From: Haloechinothrix aidingensis | Lineage (GTDB): Bacteria; Actinomycetota; Actinomycetes; Mycobacteriales; Pseudonocardiaceae | Length of the DNA stretch: 64,000 bases | Assembly: GCF_013450155.1 (NCBI RefSeq) | Contig: NZ_JACCKD010000003.1 | Location: 62,001-126,000, forward strand | Direction: 5' to 3' | In this document: positions 1 through 9,700 of the stretch, in pieces | Position numbering within the stretch: position 1 is the first letter of the stretch | How the letters are laid out: every line of letters begins with the position of its first letter | Position numbers and translations under genes: made by a program | The notes under the pieces: model-generated | The model's database searches: none | Told to the model about the DNA's origin: nothing | What the model saw: only the letters and a program-made list of their open reading frames with translations

Positions 1-1139
1 ACGGCATGTCTTCCTGGTGGGCGGCGATCCACGGTTACCGTCACCCGGTGCTGGACCAGGCGGTGCACGACCAGGTCGGCCGGATGAGCCACGTCATGTT
101 CGGCGGGCTCACCCACGAACCGGCGATCACGCTGGCCTCGAACCTCGTGGACCTCACGCCGGAGGACCTGCAGCACGTGTTCCTGTGCGACTCCGGATCG
201 GTGTCGGTGGAGGTCGCGCTCAAGATGTGCCTGCAGTACTGGCGGTCGGTGGGCAAGCCCGGTAAGCAGAAGATGCTGACCTGGCGCAGCGGCTACCACG
301 GGGACACGTTCCACCCCATGAGCGTGTGCGACCCGGAAGGGGGGATGCACTCGCTGTGGCGCGGGGTGCTGCCCGAGCAGGTCTTCGTGCCCGCACCGCC
401 TGCCGACTACGAGACCGGCCCGGACGAGTCCTACTCGCGCGTGCTCGCCGAGTCGATCGCCGAGCACGCCGACGAGCTCGCGGCCGTGGTCGTGGAACCG
501 GTCGTGCAGGGCGCAGGGGGGATGCGCTTCCATCACCCGGAGTACCTGCGCGTCCTGCGGGAGGCCACCCGAGCCAATGACGTCCTGCTGGTCTTCGACG
601 AGATCGCCACCGGCTTCGGGCGTACCGGCGCGCTGTTCGCCGCCGACCATGCCGGGGTCAGCCCCGACGTGCTGTGCCTGGGTAAGGCGCTCACCGCCGG
701 GTACCTCACGATGGCCGCGACATTGTGCACCCCGCGGGTCGCCGACGGGATCTCCAGGGGAGAGCTGCCGGTACTCGCGCACGGCCCGACGTTCATGGGC
801 AACCCGCTGGCCTCGGCCGTGGCGAACGCCTCGATCCAGCTGCTGCACGACATGGACTTCAGCTCCGCCGTCGCGCGGATCGGGGCGGGCCTGCGGTCGG
901 GACTGTGGCAGGCGGCCGACGTCGCGGGCGTGCGCGACGTGCGCTCGCTCGGCGCGATCGGCGTGATCGAGCTGGACAGGCCGGTGGACATGGCCGTAGC
1001 CACCCGGGTCGCCACCGAGCGGGGCGTGTGGCTACGCCCGTTCCGGAACATGGTGTACGCGATGCCGCCGTACATCACCACCGACGCCGACATCGCCGCG
1101 ATCACCGACGCCATGGTGGCCGTCGCGCGCGAGGCGTGA
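1..1139 (+). CDS. bioA: adenosylmethionine-8-amino-7-oxononanoate aminotransferase, 5' end cut by window
   Basis: PLP-dependent, SAM-using aminotransferase of biotin synthesis (KAPA to DAPA), cytosolic. The frame is open from the first base, and the family motif [13 protein letters not shown] straddles the window edge, so roughly the first 50 residues are missing. A class-III aminotransferase fold is visible: the [13 protein letters not shown] segment and the PLP lysine in [11 protein letters not shown]. The next gene, bioD, lies 78 bp downstream. bioF, which usually sits near these genes, is not between them. Identity is clear; only the start is unseen. Confidence 0.93.
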   Translation, partial: GMSSWWAAIHGYRHPVLDQAVHDQVGRMSHVMFGGLTHEPAITLASNLVDLTPEDLQHVFLCDSGSVSVEVALKMCLQYWRSVGKPGKQKMLTWRSGYHGDTFHPMSVCDPEGGMHSLWRGVLPEQVFVPAPPADYETGPDESYSRVLAESIAEHADELAAVVVEPVVQGAGGMRFHHPEYLRVLREATRANDVLLVFDEIATGFGRTGALFAADHAGVSPDVLCLGKALTAGYLTMAATLCTPRVADGISRGELPVLAHGPTFMGNPLASAVANASIQLLHDMDFSSAVARIGAGLRSGLWQAADVAGVRDVRSLGAIGVIELDRPVDMAVATRVATERGVWLRPFRNMVYAMPPYITTDADIAAITDAMVAVAREA

Positions 1140-1203
1140 CCGGGCGCGCGGCGACAAGCCGGGCCGAGCGACGCCTCGTGATCGGCGTCGAGTTGCGAGG
1201 CAC

Positions 1204-1209
1204 TACAGT
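1204..1209 (+). promoter_or_regulatory. -10 box of bioD
   Basis: TACAGT ends 8 nt before the GTG of bioD, so the transcript probably begins at or next to the start codon (leaderless). No Shine-Dalgarno is visible, which agrees with this reading. Confidence 0.45.
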
Positions 1210-1217
1210 GTTGGCTC

Positions 1218-1940
1218 GTGAGCGTGCTGGTCATGACCGGGACGGATACCGGTGTCGGCAAGACGGTGGTCACCGCGGCCGCCGCCGCGCTGTTACGCGC
1301 GAACGGTCATCGCGTCGCGGTCGTCAAGGCCGCGCAGACCGGGGTCGGTGAGCACGAGGACGCGGATCTCGACGTCGTACGCCGGTACGCCGGTGCGGTG
1401 ACCACACACGAGATCCGGCGTTTCCCGGAACCGCTCGCCCCGGAGACCGCGGCGCTGCGTAGCGGCCTCCCGCCGGTCACGCCAGGCGAGGCCGCGGAGG
1501 CCGCTGCGCGGCTCGACGAGACACACGACTACGTCCTCGTCGAGGGGGCAGGCGGCCTGCTCGTGCGGTTCGACCCGGCAGGCGGCACGCTGGCGGACGT
1601 GGCATGGGCACTCGGGGCTCCCGTCGTCGTCGTGGCACGCGCCGGCCTCGGCACGTTGAACGCGACGGCGATGACCGCCGAGGTCGCCGACCGGCGCGGC
1701 TTGCACGTCGCCGGTGTGATCATCGGCACCTGGCCGCGTGACCCCGGAACGGCCGAGCTGTGCAACCTGCACGACCTGCCGGTCGCGGCTGCCGCCCCGT
1801 TGCTCGGGGCGCTCGACGACGGGCTCGGCGAGGCGGAACCGTCCGCGTTCATCGAGGGTGCCCGCCGGGGGTTGTCCCCGTGGTTGGGCGGGAAGTTCGA
1901 TCCCGAGCAGTTCACCGCGAAGTCGGCCGGTCGAACGTGA
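1218..1940 (+). CDS. bioD: dethiobiotin synthetase
   Basis: ATP-dependent carboxylation and ring closure of DAPA to dethiobiotin, in the cytosol. The 240-residue product begins with a P-loop GTDTGVGKT (residues 8-16), followed by the substrate-binding VKAAQTGVG and the VEGAGGLLVR motif typical of BioD. The length is normal for the family. The GTG start is chosen because the P-loop must lie near the N-terminus. It lies between bioA and bioB in the same direction, so the cluster covers the last three steps of biotin synthesis. Confidence 0.95.
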   Translation: MSVLVMTGTDTGVGKTVVTAAAAALLRANGHRVAVVKAAQTGVGEHEDADLDVVRRYAGAVTTHEIRRFPEPLAPETAALRSGLPPVTPGEAAEAAARLDETHDYVLVEGAGGLLVRFDPAGGTLADVAWALGAPVVVVARAGLGTLNATAMTAEVADRRGLHVAGVIIGTWPRDPGTAELCNLHDLPVAAAAPLLGALDDGLGEAEPSAFIEGARRGLSPWLGGKFDPEQFTAKSAGRT

Positions 1941-2068
1941 TGTTGCTCGCTGTGTACCGGGCCGTGGGGCAGTAGCGTACCGATGCGGCCGGTGGCGACG
2001 TTCGGACGGAGTGCGCTGCCGGAGTACGATTCCCGCGGGCGTGCACGCAGCCGAGGTTAGGAGAACGT

Positions 2069-3106
2069 GTGACCGCAGCAACGCAACAGTCCGAATCGAC
2101 CGTGGGTGAGCAGGATGTGCTCGCCGTCGCTCGCGAGCAGGTGCTCGAGCGTGGCGTGGGGTTGACCCAGGACCAGGTGCTGCAGGTGCTGCGGCTTGGT
2201 GGGGACCGGCTACAGGATCTGCTCGCGCTGGCGCACGATGTCCGTATGCGGTGGTGCGGCCCTGAGGTCGAGGTCGAGGGCATCGTCAGCGTGAAGACCG
2301 GTGGGTGCCCCGAGGACTGCCACTTCTGCTCCCAGTCCGGACTGTTCCCCACTCCGGTGCGTGCCGCGTGGCTGGACATCCCGGGGATGGTCCAGGCGGC
2401 GAAGGAGACCGCGGAGACCGGCGCGACGGAGTTCTGCATCGTCGCCGCCGTCCGTGGCCCGGACAAGCGCCTGATGTCGCAGGTGCGGGACGGGATCAAC
2501 GCGATCCGCGAGTCCGGCAACGACATCAACATCGCCTGCTCACTGGGCATGCTCACGCAGGAGCAGGTCGACGAGCTCGTGGAGATGGGGGTACACCGCT
2601 ACAACCACAACCTGGAGACGGCCCGCTCGCACTTCCCCGAGGTGGTCACCACGCACACCTGGGAGGAGCGCTGGGAGACGCTGCGCATGGTGCGCGAGGC
2701 CGGTATGGAGGTGTGCTGCGGCGGGATCGTCGGGATGGGCGAGACCGACGAGCAGCGTGCGGAGTTCGCCGTCCAGCTGGCCGAGCTGGGCCCGCACGAG
2801 GTGCCCATGAACTTCCTCGTCCCGCAGGCCGGCACCCCGTACGAGCACTACGAGACCATCGAGGGCCCGGACGCGCTGCGCATCGTCGCGGCGTACCGGC
2901 TGGCCATGCCGCGGACGATGCTGCGGTTCGCGGGCGGCCGCGAGCTCACGCTGGGTGACCTCGGCGCCGAGCAGGGCATGCTCGGGGGGATCAACGCGAT
3001 CATCGTGGGCAACTACCTCACCAACCTGGGGCGGCCTGCCGAGCGGGACCTCTCGATGCTGGAGGACCTCAGCATGCCCATCAAGGCGCTGTCCGACACC
3101 CTGTGA
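2069..3106 (+). CDS. bioB: biotin synthase
   Basis: Radical-SAM enzyme that inserts sulfur into dethiobiotin. The 345-residue protein has the CxxxCxxC cluster motif as [14 protein letters not shown] (Cys80, Cys84, Cys87). Cys and Asn/Arg segments for the auxiliary [2Fe-2S] cluster follow ([21 protein letters not shown]). AGGAG at 2059-2063 is spaced 5 nt from the GTG start. A strong hairpin follows the stop, then the auxiliary-protein gene bsaP, as in mycobacteria. Confidence 0.97.
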   Translation: MTAATQQSESTVGEQDVLAVAREQVLERGVGLTQDQVLQVLRLGGDRLQDLLALAHDVRMRWCGPEVEVEGIVSVKTGGCPEDCHFCSQSGLFPTPVRAAWLDIPGMVQAAKETAETGATEFCIVAAVRGPDKRLMSQVRDGINAIRESGNDINIACSLGMLTQEQVDELVEMGVHRYNHNLETARSHFPEVVTTHTWEERWETLRMVREAGMEVCCGGIVGMGETDEQRAEFAVQLAELGPHEVPMNFLVPQAGTPYEHYETIEGPDALRIVAAYRLAMPRTMLRFAGGRELTLGDLGAEQGMLGGINAIIVGNYLTNLGRPAERDLSMLEDLSMPIKALSDTL

Positions 3107-3112
3107 CCGTCG

Positions 3113-3139
3113 CTGCCCCGGCCCGCGGGGCCGGGGCAG
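3113..3139 (+). terminator. hairpin between bioB and bsaP
   Basis: Perfect 12-bp GC-rich stem (3113-3124 with 3128-3139) and a 3-nt loop, starting 6 nt after the bioB stop. No T-run follows. It may reduce read-through or protect the bioB 3' end rather than end the operon, since bsaP starts 40 nt later. Confidence 0.5.
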
Positions 3140-3178
3140 GCGCTACCGGTGAACACGACAACACGGCAGGAGCGTGAT

Positions 3179-3382
3179 GTGGACGAGCTCTACTGCGTGC
3201 ACTGCGGCAGAACCGTGGAGCAGTGCGACGCGGCCGCATGCCGCAACGCCCGGACCTCACTGGAACCTCCCCGGTTCTGCGCGCAGTGCGCGCGGCGGAT
3301 GACCGTGCAGGTCACGCCGAGCGGCTGGACGGCGCGGTGCAGCAGACACGGGGAAACGACCAGCCGTTCCCACCAGGTGTGA
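3179..3382 (+). CDS. bsaP: biotin synthase auxiliary protein BsaP
   Basis: Small Cys-rich protein of 67 residues located directly after bioB. Paired cysteines are visible (YCVHCGR, then [13 protein letters not shown] and a final C-x-R-H) together with the [10 protein letters not shown] segment of the actinobacterial BsaP family (position of Rv1590 in M. tuberculosis). From published work on mycobacteria, BsaP is needed by this type of BioB, probably for its auxiliary iron-sulfur cluster. AGGAG at 3168-3172 is correctly spaced for GTG 3179; an upstream in-frame GTG at 3149 has no such site. Confidence 0.85.
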   Translation: MDELYCVHCGRTVEQCDAAACRNARTSLEPPRFCAQCARRMTVQVTPSGWTARCSRHGETTSRSHQV

Positions 3383-3438
3383 GGCGACCGGTAGTGTCCC
3401 GTGCCGGGGGTTCTTCAGCTGTACGCGGGAGGTCGTGA

Positions 3439-4044
3439 GTGCCTAGTTCGCAGGTCGACGGCGAGGGCTCGGTACGTACCGAATCCCGCGATGCCGCGCG
3501 GTTCGGCGTGCGCGAGGTGCTGCGCAGGCAGCACCCGAAGGTCGTCGTTAAGGCGGACCTGCTGCCCGCGCTGTCCGTGCTGTCCACCGTCGGTCTGATC
3601 GGCATCCCGGTGGGCTGGATCTGGGCCCAGCTGGCACCCCCGCAGCGGGTGCGGGTGCTCTCGGACGGCAGCCTCGTCGCCCCGGAGCTGGAGAGCTGGC
3701 ACCAGTTCGACGCGCTGGTGATCTTCGCGCTGCTGTGCATCGCCGCGGGCGTGATCGTCGGGGCGCTGGTGTGGATGCTGCGGGAGCGGCGGGGTCCGGT
3801 GGCGATGATCGCCGCGGTGTGCGGCTCGCTGCTCGCGGCATGGTTGGCCGGCCTGATGGGCGAGATGTTCGTGGCGGGCATGTACGAGGTGACCGGCGCT
3901 CCGGAGGTCGGTGACGTGGTGACCCGGGCGCCCCAGCCGGGTACCCCGCTGGTGCTGGTGGCACAGCCGTTCGCCACCGCGCTGACCTACGGGCTGCTGG
4001 CCGCGTGGAACGGTACCGACGATCTTGGCAGGCGGCTGGGCTGA
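3439..4044 (+). CDS. DUF2567 family membrane protein
   Basis: 201 residues with about four hydrophobic helices (around 35-55, 90-112, 118-138 and the C-terminal third), a basic N-terminus and an exposed loop near 60-85. It matches the actinobacterial DUF2567 type that follows bioB and BsaP in mycobacteria (Rv1591 position). No catalytic motif is visible and its role is unknown; conserved neighbourhood suggests a link to biotin or membrane physiology, but that is only inference. GTG start; an upstream GTG at 3435 is out of frame. Confidence 0.7.
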   Translation: MPSSQVDGEGSVRTESRDAARFGVREVLRRQHPKVVVKADLLPALSVLSTVGLIGIPVGWIWAQLAPPQRVRVLSDGSLVAPELESWHQFDALVIFALLCIAAGVIVGALVWMLRERRGPVAMIAAVCGSLLAAWLAGLMGEMFVAGMYEVTGAPEVGDVVTRAPQPGTPLVLVAQPFATALTYGLLAAWNGTDDLGRRLG

Positions 4045-4113
4045 CCGTTCACCGGTTCGTACGGGGCGGTAGCCGGGCGTAGCCTGGATGCGGACCCGAA
4101 TGGAGGAGCGCCT

Positions 4114-5184
4114 GTGTCGAACGAGGAGGCGGACGGGCCGGCCGGGCGAGTGCGCTTCCCGGGGATCAGCCCACGAGCCTATGAGCATCCCGTCGACAGG
4201 GGAGCGCTCGGCGTGCTGCGCTCGGTGCCCGGCTTCGCCGAGGTGGTCAAGACGATCTCGGGACTCTTCGCCGAGCGTGGCGAGCGCATGATGGCGCTGT
4301 CGTCGATGATCCGGGTCGGGCCCACGCAGTACCCCGAGCTCGACCGGATACGCCGCGAGTGCGCGGACACGCTCGACGTCCACCCCGCGCCGAGGATGTT
4401 CGTCGCGCGGTCCAGTGAGGCAGCCGCCTACACCCTGGGTATGGACGAACCCTTCATCGTGCTCACCACGGACCTCGTCGAGCGGCTGGACGTTCCGGGG
4501 CTGCGCTTCGTCGTCGGTCACGAGATGGGGCACGTGCTGTCCGGTCACGCGGTCTACCGCACCCTGCTGTACCGCCTGCTCGGCATGCAGAGCGCCCTGG
4601 GATGGATGCCGGTGAGCGCGCTCGCGCTGCGCGCGGTCGTCGCCGCGCTGTCGGAGTGGTACCGCAAGGCAGAGCTGTCCTGCGACCGGGCGGGGTTGCT
4701 GTGCGGGCAGGACCCGCCCGCGGCGTTGCGCGTACACGTCATGCTCGCCGGCGGAGTCGATATCGAGCAGGTGGACGTCTCCGCCTTCCTGGAGCAGGCA
4801 GCCGAGTACGAGGGCGTGGAGGACCTGCGGGACAGCATTCACAAGCTGCGCGGTATCGAGTACCTCTCGCACCCGCTCGCCGTGGTACGGGCCGATGAGC
4901 TGCAGAAGTGGGCGTCGTCGCCGGAGTACCAGGCCGTCCTCGCCGGAGACTACCCGCGGCGGGACGCCGAACGGCCACACACGGCCTGGAGCGAGGACGT
5001 TGCGTCGGCGGCACGCTCCTACAAGGATGCCGTGACGACGTCGGCGGACCCGCTGTCGAAGGTATTGACCGGTGTCGGCGAGGCCGTCACCGACGTCGCT
5101 GGCAAGGTGTGGCACAAGATGGGTGCCCGCGGCAGCGATCCCGACGAGGGCGACGAGCAGGGCCGCGGCGGCGAATCCGGGTAG
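4114..5184 (+). CDS. M48-family zinc metallopeptidase
   Basis: 356 residues. The zinc site is HEMGH at residues 136-140, with the third ligand Glu187 in KAELSCDRAG, the Ste24/HtpX-type arrangement. Hydrophobic stretches flank residues 150-180, suggesting membrane association, while the N-terminal 60 residues carry no signal peptide. The C-terminal tail (after about 300) is acidic and low-complexity. GGAGGAG at 4102-4108 sits 5 nt from the GTG start. The substrate cannot be told from sequence; by family, membrane-protein quality control is likely. Confidence 0.85.
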   Translation: MSNEEADGPAGRVRFPGISPRAYEHPVDRGALGVLRSVPGFAEVVKTISGLFAERGERMMALSSMIRVGPTQYPELDRIRRECADTLDVHPAPRMFVARSSEAAAYTLGMDEPFIVLTTDLVERLDVPGLRFVVGHEMGHVLSGHAVYRTLLYRLLGMQSALGWMPVSALALRAVVAALSEWYRKAELSCDRAGLLCGQDPPAALRVHVMLAGGVDIEQVDVSAFLEQAAEYEGVEDLRDSIHKLRGIEYLSHPLAVVRADELQKWASSPEYQAVLAGDYPRRDAERPHTAWSEDVASAARSYKDAVTTSADPLSKVLTGVGEAVTDVAGKVWHKMGARGSDPDEGDEQGRGGESG

Positions 5185-5235
5185 GCACCGCGCCCTGACA
5201 GGCGCGCGCCTGCGGGCGCACCCGGGTAACGGGAG

Positions 5236-5904
5236 TCAGCGCGTGCTCGGCGGGCGAAATGCCGCGAAAGGGTCGGTGACCTGCATGCCGTGCTCGGCGA
5301 ATGTGAACAGCGCTGCGGGGCGACCGCCGGAGCGGCCCGGCGGAACGGTCTCCCCCGTGGTCGCGAGCGCTCCCCGCCTGGTCAGTACGCGCTGCAGGTT
5401 CGTCGCCGATACCCGGTAACCGAGTGCGGCGGAGTACAGGTCCCGCAGGGCCGAGATGGTGAAGAGGTCCGGCGCCAGCGCGAAGCCGATATTGGTGTAG
5501 CTGAGCTTGGAGCGCAGCCGCTCACGGGCGCGCAACGTGATGGAACCGTGGTCGAACGCGGTGCGGGGTAGCTGCTCCACCGTGTGCCATGAGGTGTCCT
5601 CGGGAACGGTCGGCTCGACATCGCTCGGGACGAGGCCGAGGAACGCCGTCGCGACCACCCGTGGACCGGGGACCCGGTCCGGAGTGCTGAACACGGCGAG
5701 CTGCTCGACATGCTTGAGCTTGCGCAGGTCGACCTTCTCGGCGAGCTGGCGCCGGATGGACGTCTCGACGTCCTCGTCGTGGCGTAGCCTGCCGCCGGGC
5801 AGCGACCAGCGGCCGAGATGCGGCTCGAGCGCGCGCCGCCAGAGGAGTGCCTGCAGCGTGCCGGACCGCACCTGTAGGACTACACACAGAACCTCGTGAG
5901 TCAC
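5236..5904 (-). CDS. nrtR: NrtR-type Nudix/winged-helix regulator of NAD synthesis
   Basis: N-terminal Nudix fold (WSLPGGRL near residues 32-39) whose Nudix box lacks the full catalytic glutamate set. This is followed by a C-terminal winged-helix domain ([36 protein letters not shown]), the architecture of NrtR repressors that sense ADP-ribose. It is divergent from nadA-nadB-nadC, its expected target. Start: an in-frame GTG at 5934 would add ten residues, but the Nudix strand [10 protein letters not shown] begins at GTG 5904, and a candidate operator abuts 5935. The start is therefore uncertain. Confidence 0.85.
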   Translation of the reverse strand: MTHEVLCVVLQVRSGTLQALLWRRALEPHLGRWSLPGGRLRHDEDVETSIRRQLAEKVDLRKLKHVEQLAVFSTPDRVPGPRVVATAFLGLVPSDVEPTVPEDTSWHTVEQLPRTAFDHGSITLRARERLRSKLSYTNIGFALAPDLFTISALRDLYSAALGYRVSATNLQRVLTRRGALATTGETVPPGRSGGRPAALFTFAEHGMQVTDPFAAFRPPSTR

Positions 5905-5934
5905 CCGGGTGTCAGTGTTAAGATGGCTACGCAC

Positions 5935-5957
5935 GTTTTCGATCGTAGAGCGAAAAC
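5935..5957. promoter_or_regulatory. candidate NrtR operator
   Basis: Perfect inverted repeat GTTTTCG-N9-CGAAAAC in the divergent nrtR-nadA control region, the only clear palindrome there. A repressor bound here could control both directions. Assignment to NrtR rests on position. Confidence 0.55.
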
Positions 5958-6030
5958 CTGGATGCGTAAAGCGAGCGCACCCGGAATCGCGGATCGAGTG
6001 TCGTGCGCGGCGATGCTAGGAGGAAGACCG

Positions 6031-7050
6031 ATGACGGAGACGCTGGCGCAGAACCCGGCGGAGCTCGTTCCCTACGGCGGAGTCGAGGCCGACGCCGCCT
6101 GGTTCGACGAGGTGCGACGCCTCGCCTCGGAGCGGGATGCCGTGCTGCTCGCGCACAACTACCAGGTTCCCGAGGTCCAGGAGGTCGCCGACCACGTCGG
6201 TGACTCGCTCGCGTTGTCCAGGATCGCCGCCGAGTCGGCCGCGAGCACCATCGTGTTCTGCGGCGTGCATTTCATGGCCGAGACGGCCAAGATCCTCAGC
6301 CCCGGCAAGCGGGTGCTGATCCCGGACGCCCGCGCCGGCTGCTCGCTGGCGGAGTCCATCACGGCCGAGCAACTGCGGGCGTGGAAGGCCGAACATCCCG
6401 GTGCGGTCGTCGTGTCGTACGTGAACACGACCGCGGAGGTCAAGGCCGAGACGGACATCTGCTGCACATCGTCGAACGCGGTCGAGGTGGTCCGCTCCAT
6501 ACCGGCCGAGACCGACGTGCTGTTCTGCCCAGATCAGTTCCTCGGGGCGCACGTCAAGCGGGAGACGGGCCGGGAGAACCTCTACGTCTGGGCAGGCGAG
6601 TGCCACGTGCACGCGGGCATCAACGGCCAGGAGCTCGCACAGCGGGCGGCGGCCAACCCCGACGCCGACCTGTACATCCACCCGGAGTGCGGCTGCGCGA
6701 CCTCGGCCCTGTACCTGGCAGGGGACGGGGCCGTGCCGAGCGAGCAGGTCAAGATCCTCTCGACGGGGGACATGGTCAAGCAGGCCCGGCAGTCCTCGGC
6801 AGAGGAGGTCCTGGTGGCCACGGAGGTCGGCATGCTGCATCAGCTGCGCAAGGCCGCGCCCGAGATCGACTTCCAGGCGGTCAATGACCGGGCTTCCTGC
6901 CGCTACATGAAGATGATCACGCCTGCGGCGTTGCTACGCGCCCTGCGGGAGGGCGTCGACGAGGTGCACGTGGACGCCGGTGTCGCGGAGAGCGCGCGCG
7001 AGTCGGTGCGCCGCATGGTCTCGATCGGGCAACCGGGTGGCGGAGAATGA
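6031..7050 (+). CDS. nadA: quinolinate synthase A
   Basis: Condenses iminoaspartate with dihydroxyacetone phosphate to quinolinate using a [4Fe-4S] cluster. The 339-residue product contains the three conserved cluster cysteines: Cys77 ([11 protein letters not shown]), Cys191 ([10 protein letters not shown]) and Cys290 ([10 protein letters not shown]). Extra cysteines at 144-145 and 220-222 are common in this NadA subtype. ATG 6031 is preceded by AGGAGG at 6018-6023, so a longer upstream reading to 5896 is rejected. The gene overlaps nadB by 4 bp (ATGA). Confidence 0.96.
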   Translation: MTETLAQNPAELVPYGGVEADAAWFDEVRRLASERDAVLLAHNYQVPEVQEVADHVGDSLALSRIAAESAASTIVFCGVHFMAETAKILSPGKRVLIPDARAGCSLAESITAEQLRAWKAEHPGAVVVSYVNTTAEVKAETDICCTSSNAVEVVRSIPAETDVLFCPDQFLGAHVKRETGRENLYVWAGECHVHAGINGQELAQRAAANPDADLYIHPECGCATSALYLAGDGAVPSEQVKILSTGDMVKQARQSSAEEVLVATEVGMLHQLRKAAPEIDFQAVNDRASCRYMKMITPAALLRALREGVDEVHVDAGVAESARESVRRMVSIGQPGGGE

Positions 7051-8810
7051 ACGCGGAGAACCGACTGGTTGACGACCAACAGTCGAAAACCAGTGATTTC
7101 TCGGAATGGTCCGCGAGCGCGGACCTGATCGTGGTCGGCAGTGGAATCGCCGGGCTGACCGCGGCGCTGCGGGCGCGGGAGCTGGGGCTGCGCACGCTGG
7201 TGGTCACCAAGGGCACGGTCACCGAAAGCAACACGCGCTGGGCCCAGGGCGGACTCGCGGTGGTGCTCGACGGGGGACCCGGCGAGGGGGAAAACGGAGC
7301 GGTGCTCGACGGGGGACCCGGCGAGGGGGAAAACGGAGCGGTACTCGACGGGGGACCCGGCGAGGGCGGGGACTCCCCGGAGCGCCACGTCGCGGACACG
7401 GTGGCGGCCGGGGGAGGGCTGTGCGACCCGGAGGCCGCACGGAGTGTGATCGGCGGTGGCGCGGCCGCCGTGCGGCGCCTGATGGCTCGTGGCGCCACCT
7501 TCGACCCCGTCGCCGGTACGAGCACCGGCCACCGGGACATGCTCGCCCGCACGCGCGAGGGTGGTCACTCGGCGTTCCGGGTGATTCACGCGGGTGGCGA
7601 TGCCACCGGTGCCGAAGTGGAGCGTGCCCTGGCCGGGGAGGTCACGCGCGCCCGGATCCCCGTGCTCGAACACCACATCGCGGTCGGTGACGTGCCTGCC
7701 CCGCACGGCGGGGTCGGGGGACTGCGGGTGCTCGACCCGCACGGCAGCCGGGGGGTGCTGCGAGCGCCTGCCGTGCTGCTGGCCACCGGCGGGTTCGGCC
7801 AGCTCTACCAGGCCACGTCCAACCCGGACATCGCCACGGGCGACGGGCTCGCGCTGGCGCTGCGGGCAGGCGCCACGGCCGCGGACCTGGAGTTCGTGCA
7901 GTTCCACCCCACGGTGCTCTACGTGCCGGGCGCGCGCGGGCGCTGCCCGCTGGTCACCGAGGCGGTCCGGGGCGAGGGGGCGGTGCTGATCGACGCCGCA
8001 GGCGACCGGGTGATGCAGGGGGTGCATCCGCAGGCCGACCTCGCCCCGCGTGATGTCGTCTCGGCCGCGATCACCAGGCGGATGGCGCAGGCCCCGCACG
8101 GCGTCGACGACCACGTGTACCTGGACGCCACGGCGGTACCCGACTTCGCGGGCAGGTTCCCCACGGTGCACGCGGCGTGCCTGCGTGCCGGGGTCGACCC
8201 GGTGCGCGCCCCGATCCCCGTCGCACCGGCGGCCCACTTCGCCTGTGGCGGTGTCCTCGCCACCCCCGAGGGGCGTACCGACGTGCGGGGCCTGTATGCG
8301 GCAGGAGAGGTCGCCCGTACGGGCCTGCACGGGGCGAACCGGCTGGCGTCCAACAGCCTGCTCGAAGGGCTGGTCGTCGGGGAGCGGGCGGCCGAGGCCG
8401 TCGCCGCCGACCTGGCCGCCGGCCTGCTGGCGCGGGCACGGCACTCCACGGTTGACCGGGATGAGCCCGCCTGCCGCGTCGAGCGGGACGTGCTGCAGCG
8501 CGCGATGAGCAGGTACGCGGCTATCGGCCGCGATGCCGGCGGGCTCAGCACCCTGCGGGAGACCGTGGCTTCGGCGTCCGTCGTGAGCGCCGTGGACGGC
8601 CACAGGGACGTGGAGGACGCCGCGCTGACCCTGATCGCGAAAGCCCTGCTCGTCGCGGCAGGCAACCGCACCGAGTCGCGCGGCTGCCACGTCCGCGCGG
8701 ACTTCGGCGACCGGGACGACGCGCGGTGGCAGCACAGCCAGCGCATCCGGCTCGACCCCTCCGGCGAGCCCGTGCTGACCGCGCCGTTGCCGTTGCGGGA
8801 CGCGGCGTGA
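7047..8810 (+). CDS. nadB: L-aspartate oxidase with internal tandem repeat
   Basis: FAD enzyme that oxidises aspartate to iminoaspartate for NadA. It has the dinucleotide-binding [15 protein letters not shown] near residues 29-43, the [10 protein letters not shown] loop, the HPTVLY active-site segment and the [17 protein letters not shown]-terminal FAD signature. At 587 residues it is longer than usual. The excess is an in-frame triple repeat of [13 protein letters not shown] (residues about 73-110) placed right after the WAQGGLAVV loop. The N-terminal 20 residues also look like a tail. Overlaps nadA and nadC by 4 bp each. Confidence 0.95.
   Translation: MNAENRLVDDQQSKTSDFSEWSASADLIVVGSGIAGLTAALRARELGLRTLVVTKGTVTESNTRWAQGGLAVVLDGGPGEGENGAVLDGGPGEGENGAVLDGGPGEGGDSPERHVADTVAAGGGLCDPEAARSVIGGGAAAVRRLMARGATFDPVAGTSTGHRDMLARTREGGHSAFRVIHAGGDATGAEVERALAGEVTRARIPVLEHHIAVGDVPAPHGGVGGLRVLDPHGSRGVLRAPAVLLATGGFGQLYQATSNPDIATGDGLALALRAGATAADLEFVQFHPTVLYVPGARGRCPLVTEAVRGEGAVLIDAAGDRVMQGVHPQADLAPRDVVSAAITRRMAQAPHGVDDHVYLDATAVPDFAGRFPTVHAACLRAGVDPVRAPIPVAPAAHFACGGVLATPEGRTDVRGLYAAGEVARTGLHGANRLASNSLLEGLVVGERAAEAVAADLAAGLLARARHSTVDRDEPACRVERDVLQRAMSRYAAIGRDAGGLSTLRETVASASVVSAVDGHRDVEDAALTLIAKALLVAAGNRTESRGCHVRADFGDRDDARWQHSQRIRLDPSGEPVLTAPLPLRDAA
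7262..7366 (+). repeat. 39-bp tandem repeat inside nadB
   Basis: Copies begin at 7262, 7301 and 7340 with a 39-bp period. The first two are identical over the full unit; the third has one substitution (G to A at 7343) and diverges after 27 bp. The period equals 13 codons, so the frame is kept. Confidence 0.95.
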
Positions 8811-9700
8811 CCGCGTGGGTCAGCGAGGCGACGGCGCGGCTGCTGCGCGACTGCTCGCTCGATCCGGAGACGGTGCGGCGCGTGGTGCGCACCGCGCTGG
8901 ACGAGGACCTGCGACTCGGTCCCGACGCGACGACGGCGGCGACGGTGCCGGCGGGCAGCCGGGCCACCGCCCGGCTGCGGGTCCGCTCCGACGGCGTTCT
9001 CGCAGGCGGGGCCGTCGCCCTCGCGGTGTTCGACGCGGTGCTCGGCGCGGACTACGAGCTACTGGAACGGACCGGGGACGGCACGGCACTGCGCGCGGGC
9101 AGGCAGGCGCTTGCCGTACGCGGGCCGGTGCACGGGCTGCTCACCGCGGAACGCACCGCCCTGAACCTGCTGTGTCACCTGTCCGGGGTCGCGACGTCCA
9201 CGGCCGCATGGGTAGCCGAGGTGCGTGGTCACGGCTGCGCGGTGCGCGACTCCCGCAAGACGCTACCCGGGCTGCGCGAGCTGGAGAAGTACGCCGTGCG
9301 TGCGGGCGGCGGGGTCAACCACCGGATGGGTCTCGGCGACGCGGTGCTGATCAAGGACAACCACATCGTCGCGGCCGGGTCGGTCACGGCGGCGCTGGCC
9401 GCGGTGCGCCGGCATGCCCCGGAGCTGTCCTGCGAGGTCGAGGTCGATGATCTCGACCAGCTCGACGAGGCGCTCGAGGCGGGTGCCGACGAGGTCCTGC
9501 TGGACAACTTCGACACCGCGCAGTGCGCCGGGGCCGTGCGGCGCAGGGACACCGTCGCTCCCCGGACGCTGCTGGAGGCGTCGGGTGGGCTGCGGCTGGC
9601 CGCGGCGCGCTCGTACGCCGAGACCGGGGTGGACTACCTGGCCGTCGGGGCGCTGACGCACTCCTCACCCGCGCTGGACATTGGTCTGGACCTCGAGTGA
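8807..9700 (+). CDS. nadC: nicotinate-nucleotide pyrophosphorylase (carboxylating)
   Basis: Converts quinolinate and PRPP to nicotinate mononucleotide, the third step of the nad operon. The 297-residue protein shows RDSRKTLPGLRELEKYAV, the GGGVNHRMGLGDAVLIKDNH signature and LLDNF, all typical of NadC/QPRTase. The start is GTG 8807 in a GTGA overlap with the nadB stop; a longer upstream reading lies inside nadB. The 3' end overlaps the convergent nitrilase gene by 36 bp. Confidence 0.96.
   Translation: MTAWVSEATARLLRDCSLDPETVRRVVRTALDEDLRLGPDATTAATVPAGSRATARLRVRSDGVLAGGAVALAVFDAVLGADYELLERTGDGTALRAGRQALAVRGPVHGLLTAERTALNLLCHLSGVATSTAAWVAEVRGHGCAVRDSRKTLPGLRELEKYAVRAGGGVNHRMGLGDAVLIKDNHIVAAGSVTAALAAVRRHAPELSCEVEVDDLDQLDEALEAGADEVLLDNFDTAQCAGAVRRRDTVAPRTLLEASGGLRLAAARSYAETGVDYLAVGALTHSSPALDIGLDLE

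Noticed and set aside
3415-5115. 566-residue minus-strand frame across the DUF2567 and M48 genes
   Set aside because: Both plus-strand genes have domains and Shine-Dalgarno sites; the antisense frame has low-complexity composition.
6903-8735. 610-residue minus-strand frame within nadB
   Set aside because: Antisense shadow of a clearly identified aspartate oxidase.
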